Shown here: positions 7,062 to 13,487 of the stretch, piece by piece
Numbering within the stretch: the stretch's first letter is position 1
How the letters are laid out: every line of letters begins with the position of its first letter
DNA from: Bacteroidales bacterium UBA5621
GTDB lineage: Bacteria; Bacteroidota; Bacteroidia; Bacteroidales; VadinHA17
Direction: 5' to 3'
Assembly: GCA_002424525.1 (NCBI GenBank)
Contig: DIKJ01000193.1
Coordinates: 9,024 to 22,510, forward strand
Length of the DNA stretch: 13,487 nucleotides
Translations under genes and position numbers: made by a program
Notes under the pieces: generated by a model
What the model saw: the letters and a program-made list of their open reading frames with translations, nothing else
Told to the model about the DNA's origin: nothing
Database searches by the model: none

Positions 7062-7506
7062 GAAGAAACTAACATCCTTGATTTTCAATACGGTAAGTGA
7101 CTACAGGTCGCTGTTACCACGAATTGTTGTCGGATTGATTTTCCTGTCCGAAGGCATACAAAAGTACCTGTTTCCGGAACTGGTCGGTGTGGGGCGATTT
7201 GAAAAAATAGGTTTTGCCAATCCGGAATTCCTGGCATATTTTGTGGCTACATTTGAAATTATTTGCGGCATCCTGATATTGATCGGGTTTTTAAGCCGGA
7301 TCGCTTCAATCCCGTTATTCATAATAATGATGACAGCTATTATTACTACAAAGATTCCTATATTACTGGATAAAGGATTCTGGAGTATGGCGCATGATTC
7401 ACGTACTGATTTTGCCATGACCATGCTGATCATATTTCTTTTTATTTACGGGGCAGGCAAAATGTCGGTGGATTACATAATTCAGAGTAAGGTTAAAAAC
7501 CACTGA
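7060..7506 (+). CDS. DoxX family membrane protein
   Basis: A 148-aa inner-membrane protein with four predicted membrane segments (about residues 20-38, 60-80, 84-104 and 120-140). The DoxX signature is visible: LLPRIVVGLIFLSEGIQKYLFP at the first segment, then GFANPEFLAYFVATFEIICGILILIG. Family members include a subunit of archaeal thiosulfate:quinone oxidoreductase and many bacterial proteins linked to redox stress; the role here is unknown. It follows the TauE/SafE gene by 45 nt on the same strand. A link to sulfur oxyanion handling is suggestive but unproven. The stop codon is TGA and a hairpin terminator follows 47 nt later. Confidence 0.88.
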   Translation: MKKLTSLIFNTVSDYRSLLPRIVVGLIFLSEGIQKYLFPELVGVGRFEKIGFANPEFLAYFVATFEIICGILILIGFLSRIASIPLFIIMMTAIITTKIPILLDKGFWSMAHDSRTDFAMTMLIIFLFIYGAGKMSVDYIIQSKVKNH

Positions 7507-7553
7507 CTATGTGGTAAATATTTTGTGCTAAAAAATCAGGAACGTACGACTAT

Positions 7554-7592
7554 TAATTATGTAAACTCCGGATTTACATTATTATATTTTTT
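7554..7592 (+). terminator. Hairpin terminator after the DoxX gene
   Basis: A 12-bp stem (7554-7565 with 7573-7584; one T-T mismatch) around the 7-nt loop CTCCGGA, followed by a T-rich run ending in six T (7587-7592). The stem is AT-rich and weaker than a classic terminator. The rest of the gap up to 7752 holds two small inverted repeats (GCTTCG/CGAAGC at 7608-7629, ACTGA/TCAGT at 7634-7648) and no other gene. Confidence 0.55.
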
Positions 7593-7752
7593 CCCGCTGT
7601 CATTTTCGCTTCGCTGTGATGATCGAAGCTAAGACTGATATGTTCAGTATATGTTTCAAGAACTCATCACTTTCAAACCTGGCATTTACATAGCTAATAA
7701 AATTTGACTTGCTTTACTAAAATTCGTAACTTCCTGATGGAAAATAACCACC

Positions 7753-9729
7753 ATGACTGAGCCCCTTTCCATGGATCAGGCACTTATCAGGAAGCTTACA
7801 GATATAGTACTGGCTAATCTGGCAGATGAGAATTTCGGAGTCGAAAATCTGATCAGGGAGGCGGGTATGACCCGTGTTACTGTTCATCGTAGGATAAGAT
7901 CGATCACGCATCAGAGGATAAGCCAGTTTATCAGGGAGATCCGATTGCAAAAAGCGATGGAGATGTTACAGATTAAAGAGGGCAATGTTTCTGAGATTGC
8001 ATTCCGGACAGGTTTCGGGAGTCCCACATATTTTATTAAATGTTTCCATGAATACTATGGCTTTCCCCCTGGGGAAGTCAGAAAGAGGATACTCACAGGA
8101 TTTCCGGGTGATCAGGTCGTTAAACAAACTGGTAAACCTACAGATTATAAAGAACTTAAATCAGTACACGGCCTTAAATCAGTTGCAAGAAGTCTCAATC
8201 ATAAAAGAATCCTGATCGCTTTTTTTGGTATCACATCCGGATTGCTGGTCATTTTTCTCATGTATGTCTTGTTGAAACAGCCAGAAAGATCAATAGTTGT
8301 TCTTCCGTTTAAGAACCTTAGCAATGATCCCGAAAACCAGTACTTTGCAGACGGGATACAGGAAGGCATTCTTAACCATCTGTTCAGGATCAGCGAAATG
8401 AGGGTTATTTCAAGAACTTCTGCTGAATATTTCCGCGATAATCCGATGACTTCACCTGAAATTGGAAGAAAACTGAATGTTTTTTATGTCCTTGAAGGGA
8501 GTGTACAGAGACATGAGCAGAAAGTAAGGATATTTGTACAGTTGATCAAAGCCCGGGATGATCAGCATTTGTTTTCTGAAGAGTATGAGGGTGAACTGAC
8601 AAATCTCTTTGCTTATCAGAGCGATATAGCCAAAAGGGTTGCCGATGAACTTAAAGCGGTCATTTCCGGTGAAGCCATAAGACAGATTGAAAAAATACCT
8701 ACTGTTAATCCTGAAGCTTATGATTACTACCTTAAAGGCAGGTTTTTGCTTCATAAAGCCAATGACCAACAGCGCTTCGATGTCAGTAAAAAGGGGCTCA
8801 TGGCCAGCCTGCAGTATTATGAGAAAGCTATTGTTGCAGACAGTAATTTTGTTGAGGCATACGCAGGCCTTGCAAATGCCTGGTATAATCTTTCTGCATG
8901 GGGCTGGTATCAGCCCTACTTCGAAGGAGTACAAAAAGCATATTATTTCTGTAACAGGGCTCTGGAAATCGATCCGGATTGTGCGGAGGCTCATGCTGTA
9001 AAAGGTATATATCATATTTATCCTGAATTTCGGATCGAAGAGGGACGCCGGGAATTAAAAACTGCACTGAAATTAAATCCTAATTTTTCAACGGCACATC
9101 AATGGTATGCACAGCTGCTGATGATAACCGGTCCGATGGAGGGAGCCCGTGTACATATTGACCGTGCCCTGGAGCTGGAGCCATATTTCTGGGTCATTCA
9201 CAATCTCAATTCCTGGATCTGTTACTTCGAGGAAAAATACAGTGAGGGCATAGATGCCTGTTTTGCCGGGCAGGACCTTAATCCTAATTCTCTTGACAAC
9301 AACTGGTTATTCGTCCTTCATTATGTAAAGCTGGGTGAAGGAGACAAAGCAGTGAAGGCGCTTCAGCAAGTTTTCAGCCTTTATCCTTCCATCAGCCATT
9401 ATGCTTCTGAGGTAGAGAATGCCTACACAAAATCGGGTATTGATGGAATTTTCACATGGCTTATCGATCTGAATAAAAATAAACCCATTCCCATTGAAGG
9501 TCTGAACGGGCACCCTTTTTATATTTCATGGTGGTATGCAATTATTGGTAACAGGGAGGAATCAATTTACTGGCTCGAAAGGACAGTGAAAGAAAAGTTA
9601 ATACCTCGTCATTATTTCAATCTTATAGCCACCAATCCTGATTTCGATCTCCTGCGGGATGATCCGCGTTTCCTTGCAATTATCGAAAAGGCAGGACTCG
9701 CTCTGTATCATAAAAGGAAAGCTAAATAA
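7753..9729 (+). CDS. Membrane-anchored AraC-type regulator with TolB-like and TPR domains
   Basis: A 658-aa one-component regulator. An AraC-type double helix-turn-helix domain occupies about residues 10-112, with helices around FGVENLIREAGMTRVTVHRR and NVSEIAFRTGFGSPTYFIKCF. One membrane segment (153-174) follows. Residues 179 to about 305 resemble the TolB N-terminal/FlgO-like domain found with adenylate cyclases and TPR proteins (IVVLPFKNLSNDPENQYFADG, VLEGSVQR, VQLIKARDDQHLFSEEYEG). TPR-like helical repeats run from about 320 to 650. The DNA-binding part would be cytoplasmic and the sensor part periplasmic, as in ToxR/CadC proteins. The ligand is unknown. ATG 7771 (MDQALIR) is an alternative start. 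It lies directly upstream of the two lipoprotein genes with repeated operator-like sites; control of them is possible but not shown. Confidence 0.88.
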   Translation: MTEPLSMDQALIRKLTDIVLANLADENFGVENLIREAGMTRVTVHRRIRSITHQRISQFIREIRLQKAMEMLQIKEGNVSEIAFRTGFGSPTYFIKCFHEYYGFPPGEVRKRILTGFPGDQVVKQTGKPTDYKELKSVHGLKSVARSLNHKRILIAFFGITSGLLVIFLMYVLLKQPERSIVVLPFKNLSNDPENQYFADGIQEGILNHLFRISEMRVISRTSAEYFRDNPMTSPEIGRKLNVFYVLEGSVQRHEQKVRIFVQLIKARDDQHLFSEEYEGELTNLFAYQSDIAKRVADELKAVISGEAIRQIEKIPTVNPEAYDYYLKGRFLLHKANDQQRFDVSKKGLMASLQYYEKAIVADSNFVEAYAGLANAWYNLSAWGWYQPYFEGVQKAYYFCNRALEIDPDCAEAHAVKGIYHIYPEFRIEEGRRELKTALKLNPNFSTAHQWYAQLLMITGPMEGARVHIDRALELEPYFWVIHNLNSWICYFEEKYSEGIDACFAGQDLNPNSLDNNWLFVLHYVKLGEGDKAVKALQQVFSLYPSISHYASEVENAYTKSGIDGIFTWLIDLNKNKPIPIEGLNGHPFYISWWYAIIGNREESIYWLERTVKEKLIPRHYFNLIATNPDFDLLRDDPRFLAIIEKAGLALYHKRKAK

Positions 9730-9740
9730 AACGTAAAGAT

Positions 9741-9882
9741 AGCACTAATCACTTTCGCTGGCGCAGATCTTGGTGTCCGCTCGGTTGTGATCCGTGCTTA
9801 TTTAGTGCTGGTTGCTGGATACTTGTGAGTCATGAGGTTGTGCAGTCGTGCTTTGTCAGCCATAGCCTTGGCGAAGGCTGGC
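9741..9882. other. Intergenic region with two inverted-repeat structures
   Basis: AGCACTAA (9741-9748) is complementary to TTAGTGCT (9802-9809), with a nested ATCAC/GTGAT pair inside. Further on, a hairpin at 9859-9882 pairs GCC and AGCCTT with AAGGCT and GGC around GGCG, with a 2-nt bulge. These could be transcript-end structures of the regulator gene or decayed dispersed repeats. From 9883 to 9966 only low-complexity pieces such as CTGATAG repeated twice are seen. No gene is supported in 9730-9966. Confidence 0.35.
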
Positions 9883-9966
9883 GGTCATGTTGTCATGAAT
9901 CCAACTTTGATTCATGGTTCAGAGCAGATCACTGATAGCTGATAGCTTTTTCTTCCGTTTTCCGTC

Positions 9967-10115
9967 TTTTTTACAACGTTTTGAAACATAGTTTAAAGAG
10001 TAGTACAAAAATTTAAGCAATTTGAAACATAGTTGCTATGTACTGCTTCCTTTTCCGGCCGAACTTTGTGCTAGTAAGCTTCTGTTAAATTATTGTTTAA
10101 CTTAAATATGCGACT
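9967..10115 (+). promoter_or_regulatory. Duplicated upstream regulatory region, copy 1
   Basis: This region closely matches 10974-11126. A 52-nt core (10018-10069) is identical to 11024-11075. It contains the direct repeat TTTGAAACATAGTT at 9980-9993 and 10021-10034 (41 bp apart), the inverted repeat ACATAG-TTG-CTATGT (10027-10041), the -7-like box GAACTTTG (10061-10068; one mismatch to TAnnTTTG), and a UTR inverted repeat GTTAAA (10084-10089) / TTTAAC (10096-10101). No TTG lies at ideal -33 spacing, which suits a promoter that depends on an activator. Confidence 0.75.
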
Positions 10116-10119
10116 ATGA
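10108..10119 (+). other. Three-codon leader ORF (MRL-stop) overlapping the lipoprotein start, copy 1
   Basis: ATG CGA CTA TGA: the TGA stop shares four bases (ATGA) with the start codon of the lipoprotein at 10116. The same arrangement recurs in copy 2. It would allow terminating ribosomes to restart on the lipoprotein gene. Translation of the leader is not shown, and no clear ribosome-binding site precedes it. Confidence 0.4.
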
Positions 10120-10715
10120 AGACACTTAAAAGAGTTTTATTCTTTATTGCAGGTATCGGACTTCTAATCGCCTGTTCGAAATCGGACCGGTTCTGGGGTG
10201 ATGATCCATTAGGTAACACAATGAAGAATGGTCCTGCTAATCCGGTTGAAGTGACAGTGCCCTTCAAGGCCGATTTTGTTGGTACTTACATGTATGGCGG
10301 GCCGATGGCCTCCTGCGGTGAATGGAATCCCGAAGACGGTATCATGTGGGGTATGGTGATAAATGAAGGAGGCGGAACGGGGACCCACCTCGGGAAGTTT
10401 ACCCATTACTTTGAGTTCTGCTGCAATTTTCTTACCGGAATCTATCCGGGCCCCACCAATCATATGGTAGCCTATTTTACGGCCGCCAATGGAGACATAC
10501 TGCATGTTTCATGTGCCGGCCAAGTTCTCTACGGAAGACTGGATTATCATCCTGCTGATGTAAACTCGTACTTTAAGGATCCTTTTGTAATAATCGGTGG
10601 AACAGGCAGGTTTGAGGGAGCCTCGGGAAGTGGCTATACTGATGATTACAACCGGGATTCATATCCCGAGAATTCGTTTCATCACTGGAGAGGAACGATT
10701 ACTCTGGTTAAATAA
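10116..10715 (+). CDS. Secreted lipoprotein of 199 aa, unknown function
   Basis: Residues 1-20 form a lipoprotein signal peptide (MKTLK, hydrophobic core, lipobox LLIAC with C20) followed by SKSD. The mature part is rich in glycine and aromatic residues, with six further cysteines or fewer in pairs such as FCCN. Near residue 165 it has the motif IIGGTGRFEGASGSG, which recalls the glycine-rich turn of allene-oxide-cyclase-like and related small beta-barrel proteins. I cannot assign a function. The signal peptide and upstream region resemble those of the beta-helix lipoprotein at 11127, whereas the mature sequences are unrelated. A strong hairpin terminator lies about 90 nt downstream of its stop codon. 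Confidence 0.85.
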   Translation: MKTLKRVLFFIAGIGLLIACSKSDRFWGDDPLGNTMKNGPANPVEVTVPFKADFVGTYMYGGPMASCGEWNPEDGIMWGMVINEGGGTGTHLGKFTHYFEFCCNFLTGIYPGPTNHMVAYFTAANGDILHVSCAGQVLYGRLDYHPADVNSYFKDPFVIIGGTGRFEGASGSGYTDDYNRDSYPENSFHHWRGTITLVK

Positions 10716-10801
10716 AACCAGTAAAAATCTTTAATTATTTAAAATGATATTGCTTTGGAAAGAGGAAATCAAGGCAGGTACAGGTATGTTATTGTACCTT
10801 A

Positions 10802-10831
10802 AGAAAAGTGAAGCTCAGGCTTCACTTTTCT
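10802..10831 (+). terminator. Strong hairpin terminator after the 199-aa lipoprotein gene
   Basis: A perfect 13-bp stem (AGAAAAGTGAAGC / GCTTCACTTTTCT) with the 4-nt loop TCAG. The T-rich right arm continues into TGTTCT. It is the most stable hairpin seen in the window. From 10832 to 10973 no gene is supported. Confidence 0.75.
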
Positions 10832-10973
10832 GTTCTCTTCTGCCAATCACCCGGATTTTAGCATACCGAGAACCTCCCCCCGGCCCGAACCCCAGATCCG
10901 CACTAAGATTTCAGATGCACGAATTAAACCTAATTTCGTTATATCAAATCTGCACCAGCAACCTCCATTGAAA

Positions 10974-11126
10974 TTTTTTAAGCTTTTTGAAACATTATTT
11001 AAGGAGTAGTGCGAAAATTTAACCAATTTGAAACATAGTTGCTATGTACTGCTTCCTTTTCCGGCCGAACTTTGTATTAGTTAGCTTTTGTTAAATTATT
11101 TATTGTTTAACTTTTAATATGCGACT
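10974..11126 (+). promoter_or_regulatory. Duplicated upstream regulatory region, copy 2
   Basis: It carries the same elements as copy 1 in the same order: TTTGAAACAT at 10986 and TTTGAAACATAGTT at 11027 (again 41 bp apart), ACATAG-TTG-CTATGT (11033-11047), GAACTTTG (11067-11074), and GTTAAA (11090-11095) / TTTAAC (11106-11111). The stem arms are unchanged although the loop is 10 nt here instead of 6. The leader is about five nt longer than in copy 1. The upstream half has several substitutions, so the duplication is not very recent. Confidence 0.75.
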
Positions 11127-11130
11127 ATGA
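11119..11130 (+). other. Three-codon leader ORF (MRL-stop) overlapping the lipoprotein start, copy 2
   Basis: ATG CGA CTA TGA, with the stop sharing ATGA with the lipoprotein start at 11127. It is identical in sequence and overlap to copy 1 although the leader sequence just before it has changed. Confidence 0.4.
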
Positions 11131-12584
11131 AAACACTTAAAAACCTTCTTTTTATCATTGGGTTTACAGGAATTATGTTTTCCTGCAGTAAGGTTGAGCA
11201 GCCTGGTTTTGATGTCTTAGATTTATCCGGGAGGAATTTCAAAAGCCATCTCATAGTAAATCCGGGAGTCTTTATCGTTGAACCCACCGGAGGAGATGAC
11301 ACGCCGGCCATCAAGCAGGCATTTATAGATGCAACGGCTTTTGGACCGGGCTCGGTGGTTCAGTTGTGCGAGGGAGAATATCACCTTGGATATCTCGAAG
11401 TATACGATTTCTATGGTTCTTTGCGGGGCGCCGGGAAGGGCAAAACCGTTATCACTGCCATTGGAGGCATTGATATAGATGCACTGTGGGCTCAGCATCT
11501 GATGGTTTGCCTAATCAAGTTTGTAGGCGGAGATATGAATTTAAGTCATTTTACAATACAGACACCTCCTGGAAAGCTATCTGTCGGGGGACCTGGCATG
11601 GGTCATATTTATTCCCTGTTGAATTTTTCTGCCTTTAATGCTGTTTATGAACTTGGAAATGAAAACCGGTCGATCAACGTGGTCATTGATAATGTTCATT
11701 TCAAGGGACAGCTTCTGGAGGGTGGTCCGGGATATGTTCAGGGATATAACTGCCTTATTCCGGTTAGGGCAGGTTTTGATTGTTTTAATCCTTATGCATG
11801 GAGTGCCCCACCTGTGCCCAGAGAGAAAATTGATATTAAAATTACCAGTTCTGAATTTGACACCTTCTGTTATGGTTTGGGCTTTGAGGGTATGAAAAAC
11901 AGCAACGTTATAATAGGTGAAAAGAACAAGGGAAATATTTTCAGTAACTTTGACTGTCCTGGTGGTGTATGGGAAAGCAGGGATTCAAAAATTCTGATCG
12001 AGGGTAATACATTCAATAGCAAAGCATTATGTTACGGTTTGCAACTGGATGATTATGCATACTATCCACGGTTGTTAAAGAATGAGATTCCGACAAAAGC
12101 TACACTCTTCAATATTCAGAATAATGTTTTCAACCTGGCTCATGCTTATTCTGCTTTGTATTTAAGAAACTTACGACGCAATCAATATCCCGGGGATATA
12201 CCGGTTGCTTTTCAGGTACGCAACAACGAGTTCAACATGACAGACGGGTATAAGGCTATTGAAGGCTATAGAACACAGGGTATGGTGATACGTAACAACA
12301 AATTCAGCGGTAATGGAGATATCGCTGTTTATCTTGGTTATAATAGCATAGATGGTCTGGTACTGGGGAATAATTTCTCAACTACAGATTTATTAACAGG
12401 GGCTATTTATTTAGTAGCGAGTACACGAAACTGGACTATTGTAGGTGGAAATATCAAGGACCGTGTGATAGATTTAGGTACTGATAATATTATAACAGGA
12501 GTAAATGTATCAACTTCAGATATTCCATTAGGCCAAAGGATATCAGATAATTTGCCCCCTATGAATCGTTTGATGCACTGGTAA
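11127..12584 (+). CDS. Secreted lipoprotein with right-handed parallel beta-helix
   Basis: A 485-aa lipoprotein. The signal peptide ends at lipobox MFSC (C20) and is followed by SK. Residues about 50-95 match the start of pectate-lyase-like beta-helix proteins (GDDTPAIKQAFIDATAFGPG, then SVVQLCEGEYHLG). After this come irregular beta-helix coils rich in N and G at turns (VIDNVHF, ILIEGNTF, FNIQNNVFNL, FQVRNNEFNM, MVIRNNKFSG, LVLGNNFS) up to about residue 470. The fold is typical of polysaccharide lyases, hydrolases and surface adhesins; no catalytic triad can be assigned with confidence. No type IX secretion C-terminal domain is evident. Its upstream region and signal peptide resemble those of the gene at 10116, and a hairpin terminator follows. 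Confidence 0.87.
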   Translation: MKTLKNLLFIIGFTGIMFSCSKVEQPGFDVLDLSGRNFKSHLIVNPGVFIVEPTGGDDTPAIKQAFIDATAFGPGSVVQLCEGEYHLGYLEVYDFYGSLRGAGKGKTVITAIGGIDIDALWAQHLMVCLIKFVGGDMNLSHFTIQTPPGKLSVGGPGMGHIYSLLNFSAFNAVYELGNENRSINVVIDNVHFKGQLLEGGPGYVQGYNCLIPVRAGFDCFNPYAWSAPPVPREKIDIKITSSEFDTFCYGLGFEGMKNSNVIIGEKNKGNIFSNFDCPGGVWESRDSKILIEGNTFNSKALCYGLQLDDYAYYPRLLKNEIPTKATLFNIQNNVFNLAHAYSALYLRNLRRNQYPGDIPVAFQVRNNEFNMTDGYKAIEGYRTQGMVIRNNKFSGNGDIAVYLGYNSIDGLVLGNNFSTTDLLTGAIYLVASTRNWTIVGGNIKDRVIDLGTDNIITGVNVSTSDIPLGQRISDNLPPMNRLMHW

Positions 12585-12621
12585 ATTTTCTTCTGTGTTA
12601 TTAAGTTTAGGGTTAATTAAA

Positions 12622-12644
12622 AGAGTGAGGCACAGCTTCACTCT
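12622..12644 (+). terminator. Hairpin terminator after the beta-helix lipoprotein gene
   Basis: AGAGTGAGGC pairs with GCTTCACTCT (10 bp with one G-T wobble) around the 3-nt loop ACA. It lies 37 nt after the stop codon. Its core resembles the terminator of the other lipoprotein gene. The T-tract after it is poor. Confidence 0.55.
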
Positions 12645-12648
12645 ATCA

Positions 12649-12663
12649 TTATTACTGTAATAA
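12649..12663. other. Perfect 15-nt palindrome with one-base centre
   Basis: TTATTAC-T-GTAATAA, a 7-bp inverted repeat directly after the terminator. It may be an operator-like site or part of the transcript end; being AT-rich, it could be chance. Confidence 0.3.
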
Positions 12664-12991
12664 CAACAAATTGCAGAACATTACAGCAGAAATATAAATC
12701 TGGCAACTTTCTTCAGGACAATTCAGATTAACCTGTAACTTTCTTTGGTATCGGGCGATTAGTTGCCTTTTCCCCAGCCATGATTATGTCAGTAGATTCC
12801 TGTCTGCAGGGCTTCATCCTGTTCCTTATAGTAAGGATCAGCTGATTCTGAATATTATGTTTGTATACCCAATAACTCATAAAAAATAAAAACCATCCAT
12901 GTTACAGGAACGAACCTGTAGAGAAGCTTCGGGTTTATTGATCATGGGCAATAATAAATCCTAAAAAAGCGGAGAAGTAATTTTTCACATC
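12664..12991. other. Intergenic stretch without a supported gene
   Basis: The only clear structure is the inverted repeat TACAGG-AACGAA-CCTGTA (12903-12920). On the minus strand it is followed 10 nt later by a T-rich run, so it may be a weak terminator for the interrupted membrane protein gene. A 50-codon minus-strand frame (12728-12880) exists but has no supporting signal. Confidence 0.4.
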
Positions 12992-13444
12992 TTATACCTT
13001 TCTCTCACCCAAAAAATCTTTGGCAGAAATGATCAATGCGATTGCCACCAGCAACAGACCAACAACACAAATTGTTATGGTTACCGGATTTTTATAGGCA
13101 ATGTTTCCAATAAGGGTATTTCCCCATGCAATGATTGAAACAACCAGCACAAAATACCATGCCCATTTTTCACCTCTCCGGAAAGCGGTGAAAAGTACAA
13201 TAAATATCCCGAAAGAAATGGCAATTGCCTGACCGCCAGTAAAAAGCAGCATGATTAAAATGTAATTTGCCAGCACCGGATCCGTTATTTTGAAATCCGT
13301 TCACGATAAGCCTGTATAAAGCGGGTATGACCTTGAAACAAGGACTTCGGGTAAGAACATTGTAAAAAAGCCGTAGATAAATCCAATGATCAACATGATC
13401 AAAAGAATTAATAATGAGGTTTGAACTGTTTTTTTTGTTTCCAT
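12992..13444 (-). pseudogene. Small membrane protein gene interrupted by one in-frame TGA
   Basis: The minus strand from the ATG at 13444 encodes 47 residues (METKKTVQTSLLILLIMLII, then FTMFLPEVLVSRSYPLYTGLS), a TGA at 13301-13303, and then 102 residues in the same frame ending in LISAKDFLGERKV. Without the stop this would be a 150-residue protein with four hydrophobic segments. A strong Shine-Dalgarno sequence, GGAGG, lies 6 nt before the ATG, so the true start is upstream of the break. Both halves have sound membrane-protein composition. Several TGG tryptophan codons lie downstream, and a TGG-to-TGA change is a simple explanation. The family seems to be an uncharacterised Bacteroidota membrane protein. 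A restart at GTG 13276 could yield a 94-aa product. Confidence 0.75.
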
Positions 13445-13487
13445 TTTTTTCCTCCTTTTAATTAATTGAGTTCAGTTTAAAAACTCG

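Noticed and set aside
8452..9015. 187-codon minus-strand open frame inside the regulator gene
   Set aside because: It is antisense to a well-supported coding region with clear TolB-like and TPR patterns; its own translation resembles no family.
10744..10971. 75-codon plus-strand open frame between the two lipoprotein genes
   Set aside because: It runs straight through the 13-bp terminator hairpin, has a proline-rich, low-complexity composition and overlaps the terminator and spacer, not a recognisable protein.
12728..12880. 50-codon minus-strand open frame (MSYWVYKHNIQ...)
   Set aside because: No ribosome-binding site, promoter or family resemblance is visible, and short frames of this size arise by chance in a gap of 400 nt.
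13301..13303. Use of TGA as a sense codon throughout this genome
   Set aside because: cinA (3069-3071) and the DoxX gene (7504-7506) both terminate at TGA at family-typical lengths, so TGA is a normal stop here.

Overview
The window looks like chromosomal DNA of a Bacteroidota bacterium, most likely of the order Bacteroidales. The evidence is the gene order cinA / rpmB-rpmG-DUF4295-ftsY-rimO, the small DUF4295 protein (a Bacteroidota family), several promoters of the Bacteroidota type (TTG, about 19-21 nt, TAnnTTTG), and a general lack of strong Shine-Dalgarno sequences. The exact genus cannot be read from the sequence.

Left third (1-4310, all minus strand): a conserved housekeeping block. 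In transcription order it holds cinA, the ribosomal protein genes rpmB (L28) and rpmG (L33), the small DUF4295 gene, ftsY (SRP receptor GTPase) and rimO (S12 methylthiotransferase, cut by the left window edge). An intrinsic terminator lies after the DUF4295 gene, and a perfect TAnnTTTG box for ftsY overlaps the end of its U-tract. ftsY-rimO is therefore probably a separate or partly separate transcript.

Middle (4538-9729, all plus strand): accessory genes of the cell envelope. A lipoprotein folded as a seven-bladed propeller is followed 10 nt later by a small secreted barrel-like protein. Next come a REP-like pair of inverted hairpins, a TauE/SafE-type transporter with a near-ideal promoter, a DoxX-family membrane protein preceded by short tandem repeats, and a membrane-anchored AraC-type regulator with TolB-like and TPR parts.

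Right third (9730-13487): the most unusual part. Two lipoproteins with unrelated mature parts (a 199-aa protein and a 485-aa parallel beta-helix protein) have duplicated upstream regions. These share a 52-nt perfect identity, an operator-like array with conserved 41-bp spacing, a UTR inverted repeat, and a three-codon leader ORF (MRL-stop) whose stop overlaps the lipoprotein start codon. They also share the first residues of the signal peptide. Each gene ends in a hairpin terminator. At the right end, on the minus strand, a small membrane protein gene is interrupted by one in-frame TGA and is probably a recent pseudogene.

No tRNA, rRNA, CRISPR array, transposase or integrase gene was seen. 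The strongest candidate for something undescribed is the repeated expression-and-secretion head of the two lipoproteins.
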